Program-made: the position numbers and the translations under genes
Assembly (NCBI RefSeq): GCF_022447245.1
Contig: NZ_JAKVBC010000013.1
Span: 61,505-125,504 of the forward strand
DNA length: 64,000 bases
Reading direction: 5' to 3'
Origin: Kordia sp.
GTDB lineage: Bacteria; Bacteroidota; Bacteroidia; Flavobacteriales; Flavobacteriaceae
Part shown: in pieces, positions 61,931 through 64,000 of the stretch
Numbering within the stretch: position 1 is the stretch's first letter
How the letters are laid out: every line of letters starts with the position of its first letter
The notes under the pieces: generated by a model
Databases searched by the model: none
What the model was told of the DNA's origin: nothing
Seen by the model: the letters and a program-made list of their open reading frames with translations, nothing else

Positions 61931-62455
61931 ATGAAAATACAGGTTATACAAGCTGATATCACTACTTTAAAAGTGAATGCAATTGTCAATGCTGCCAATT
62001 CCTCATTATTAGGCGGCGGCGGTGTTGATGGTGCCATTCACAGAAAAGGTGGAAATGAAATTTTAGAAGCTTGTAAAAAAATTAGGTCGCAACAAGGAAA
62101 ATGTAAAACAGGCAATGCAGTCATTACAACTGCTGGAAAACTCCCTGCGAACTATGTTATCCATACCGTTGGACCAGTTTGGAATACAGGTGGAAATGAT
62201 AAAAAAGAACTCTTAGCTAATTGCTATAAAAACAGTTTGAAACTAGCAATTGAAAACAATATCAAAACCATTGCATTTCCTAACATAAGCACAGGGATTT
62301 ACAAGTTTCCCAAAAGATTAGCAGCTGAAATTGCCATACAAACCATTTCAGCTTATGAACAAAAAAACAAAATTGATGAACTCTACTTCTGTTGTTTCGA
62401 TCAGGAGAATTATGAGATGTATAATGAATTATTAAATGATGAAAACTTTATATAG
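61931..62455 (+). CDS. Macrodomain protein, MacroD/YmdB-like
   Basis: A 174-residue macrodomain when started at 61931 ([20 protein letters not shown]), one base after the preceding stop. The catalytic signature is textbook: [20 protein letters not shown] then [13 protein letters not shown] near residue 14, [17 protein letters not shown] near 67 and [20 protein letters not shown] near 110. MacroD proteins remove mono-ADP-ribose from proteins or deacetylate O-acetyl-ADP-ribose. It differs clearly from the neighbouring Poa1-like domain, so the operon has two macrodomain types plus a PARG-like one. Confidence 0.95.
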   Translation: MKIQVIQADITTLKVNAIVNAANSSLLGGGGVDGAIHRKGGNEILEACKKIRSQQGKCKTGNAVITTAGKLPANYVIHTVGPVWNTGGNDKKELLANCYKNSLKLAIENNIKTIAFPNISTGIYKFPKRLAAEIAIQTISAYEQKNKIDELYFCCFDQENYEMYNELLNDENFI

Positions 62456-62855
62456 ACCAATAGGAGAAAAAGAATTGATACTGATCGCAGAAAGTGGCTT
62501 TAAAAAGTTTCCGCCGCGATTGGAATGGCAACCTATTTTTTATCCTGTATTGAATGAACAATATGCGTTTGAAATTGCTTCCAAATGGAATACCAAAGAT
62601 GAATTTGGCAACTATCTAGGTTTTGTGACTGAGTTTGAAATAACAGAAGAAGAATTCAATAAATATGAAATTCAAAATGTGGGATCACATCATCATAATG
62701 AACTATGGGTTCTAGCTGAAAAGTTAACAGAATTTAATGATGCTATTGTTGGAAACATTAAAATTACAAAAGTATGTATTGGTGAAAAGTTTAAGAACTC
62801 ATCAAACACAATAACACAAGAGCTTATTGAAAAATTACAAAAAAATGAAACTTAA
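62436..62855 (+). CDS. 'ADP-ribosylation/crystallin J1'-type protein
   Basis: A 139-residue soluble protein beginning [20 protein letters not shown]. The run [20 protein letters not shown] near residue 22 and the later [40 protein letters not shown] and [17 protein letters not shown] match a small family usually named ADP-ribosylation/crystallin J1, which may have an ADP-ribosyltransferase-like fold. The enzyme activity is not known. It overlaps the macrodomain gene by 20 bp and the DUF4291 gene by 11 bp, so translation is coupled. Confidence 0.75.
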   Translation: MMKTLYRPIGEKELILIAESGFKKFPPRLEWQPIFYPVLNEQYAFEIASKWNTKDEFGNYLGFVTEFEITEEEFNKYEIQNVGSHHHNELWVLAEKLTEFNDAIVGNIKITKVCIGEKFKNSSNTITQELIEKLQKNET

Positions 62856-63471
62856 CACACAAAACTATATAGAACAACAATGTGAATGGCCACAAAATGG
62901 TCATCACATTATGGCACAATACGATGCCGAAAAAATAATCGTATATCAATCCTATCGACCGGCAATAGGTAATTTTGCCGTACAAAATCAATTTTTTGAT
63001 GGACCATTTGGCTTAGAACGCATGACCTAGATAAAACCCAATTTTTTATGGATGCTGTACCGAAATGGTTGGGGAAAGAAAGAAGGACAAGAAGTCGTTT
63101 TAGCCATTCATTTAAAGTGCGAAGCTTTTCAAAAATACTTGGAAAATGCAGTGCATTCTTCTTTCAAATCTGAATTATATGAAACGTGGAAAAAAGCCGT
63201 GAAATCATCTAATGTACGATTGCAATGGGATCCAGATCACAACCCGTATGGAGCAAAACTAGAACGACGTGCCATTCAAATTGGGATTCGAAATGAATTT
63301 ATTCGTTCGTATGCAAAAGATGATATACTTGAAATAGAAGATATCTCTGCATTTGTAGCAGAACAATATGAATTTGTTAAAACGAAGCAGTTGGATAAAT
63401 TACAAATTCCTACAGAACGTCCTTTTTTACCTAAAGGTGATGAACTGCTAAAAAAATTACAATTACAATGA
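62845..63471 (+). pseudogene. DUF4291 protein gene interrupted by a TAG at a conserved Trp
   Basis: One frame runs from 62845 ([20 protein letters not shown]) to 63471 with a single TAG at 63028-63030. The residues around it, GLERMT-stop-IKPNFLWMLYRNGWG, match the DUF4291 core in which the position is normally Trp (R-M-T-W-I-K-P-x-F-L-W-M). Both halves otherwise look intact: MAQYDAEKIIVYQSYRPAIG before the stop, and QWDPDHNPYG, RRAIQIGIRNE after it. Full length would be 208 codons, normal for the family. A TGG to TAG change, readthrough or a sequence error are the options. DUF4291 is commonly found with NAD/ADP-ribose genes. Its end overlaps kptA (ATGA). Confidence 0.8.
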
Positions 63472-64000
63472 CTAAAAAAGTTAAAAATATAAGCAAATTT
63501 CTAAGCTATGTGCTTAGACACAATCCTGATAAACTTGGAATTACACTCGATGCAAACGGTTGGACATCCGTAAAAACCTTGCTTGAAAAGATAAACGTAG
63601 ACAACTATTCGCTTTCTATGGAAACCTTAGAAGAAGTAGTGGCAACCAATAATAAAAAACGGTTTGCTTTTAACGAAGACAAAACCATGATTAGAGCAAA
63701 CCAAGGACATTCTGTGAATATTGATTTGGCACTACAATCCAAAGAGCCACCAAATTATCTATATCATGGAACGGTTGAGAAATTTATGGAGTCAATTCGC
63801 GAAAAAGGACTCATCAAAGGTTCAAGACAGCATGTACATTTAAGTGCAGATAAAGAAACCGCTATCAATGTGGGAAGCAGACGCAGAAAACCAATCATTC
63901 TCACCATACGAAGTGGCGAGATGCACGCAAAAGGTTATACCTTTTATCAATCCGAAAATGGTGTTTGGTTGACGGAAGCTGTACCATCAGAGTTTATAGA
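63468..64000 (+). CDS. kptA: RNA 2'-phosphotransferase, 3' end outside the window
   Basis: The frame starts with an ATG that overlaps the preceding stop and is open for 177 codons to the right edge. It reads MTKKVKNISKFLSYVLRHNP then DKLGITLDANGWTSVKTLLE, the KptA/Tpt1 opening with catalytic Arg and His. LYHGTVEKFMESIREKGLIK near residue 99, SRQHVHLSADKETAINVGSR near 120 and YTFYQSENGVWLTEAVPSEF near 157 follow. The enzyme moves a 2'-phosphate from RNA to NAD+, forming ADP-ribose 1'',2''-cyclic phosphate. It is the natural producer of the substrate for the Poa1-like macrodomain upstream. Only the last few residues are missing. Confidence 0.95.
   Translation, partial: MTKKVKNISKFLSYVLRHNPDKLGITLDANGWTSVKTLLEKINVDNYSLSMETLEEVVATNNKKRFAFNEDKTMIRANQGHSVNIDLALQSKEPPNYLYHGTVEKFMESIREKGLIKGSRQHVHLSADKETAINVGSRRRKPIILTIRSGEMHAKGYTFYQSENGVWLTEAVPSEFI

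Noticed and set aside
1..64000. Search for tRNA, rRNA, insertion sequences and phage genes
   Set aside because: No tRNA-like cloverleaf, rRNA segment, transposase or phage structural gene was recognised by eye; a covariance-model scan was not possible.

Overview
The window is about 64 kb of AT-rich DNA that looks like a chromosome segment of a marine Flavobacteriaceae (Bacteroidetes) species, possibly Kordia or a close relative. Three things support this: the gene families (full Bat operon, GltB/GltD with porin and AmtB, TerY-P cluster), TAnnTTTG-type -7 boxes with TTTG-like -33 boxes in front of several genes, and the near absence of Shine-Dalgarno sequences. The genus is an inference. No rRNA, tRNA, CRISPR array, prophage or insertion sequence was seen.

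Layout. 1-3300: minus-strand ilvE-ilvD (ilvB begins at the left edge), preceded by two tandem leader peptides rich in Ile and Val codons, each followed by its own intrinsic terminator. 3310-6190: a probable zinc-linked operon (MerC-like protein, LolD-type ATPase, FtsX-type permease with a His-rich loop, DUF3299-like secreted protein) behind a perfect 33-bp palindrome next to a promoter. 6450-15191: nitrogen assimilation genes (gltB, gltD, a porin gene broken by one stop codon, amtB). 15327-16523: a secreted tectonin propeller protein and a decayed DUF1761 gene. 16841-26577: a colinear Ter/TerY-P cluster of four TerD proteins, three von Willebrand A (VWA) proteins, an EF-hand-like acidic protein, a small membrane protein, a PP2C phosphatase, a kinase-like protein and a Ca2+/cation antiporter. 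26754-38675: mostly housekeeping genes (thioesterase, YheT hydrolase, PrsW, yicC-gmk-nadD, kbp, gpsA, pheS, cvpA) plus small hypotheticals and GNAT acetyltransferase relics. 38762-50467: SulP transporter and a complete moxR/DUF58/batA-E operon with a flavodoxin-fold reductase gene inside it. 50706-56182: sodium:solute symporter, then an aldo/keto reductase, SDR, HD and AlbA_2 gene group.

56199-64000 is the most striking region: a Nudix/NrtR-type regulator followed by prs, ADP-ribosylglycohydrolase, NADAR, RNase Z-like hydrolase, PARG-like (TIGR02452) protein, two macrodomain proteins, an 'ADP-ribosylation/crystallin J1'-type protein, DUF4291 (broken by one TAG) and kptA, which runs off the right edge. 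Together they suggest an NAD+/ADP-ribose-centred RNA or protein modification and repair module. In this reading KptA makes ADP-ribose 1'',2''-cyclic phosphate, macrodomain proteins process it, the Nudix protein senses or cleaves ADP-ribose, and Prs returns ribose phosphate to PRPP.

Three genes (porin, DUF1761, DUF4291) each carry a single in-frame stop in otherwise readable sequence. All calls rest on reading the sequence and on recall of family motifs; no database search was run.
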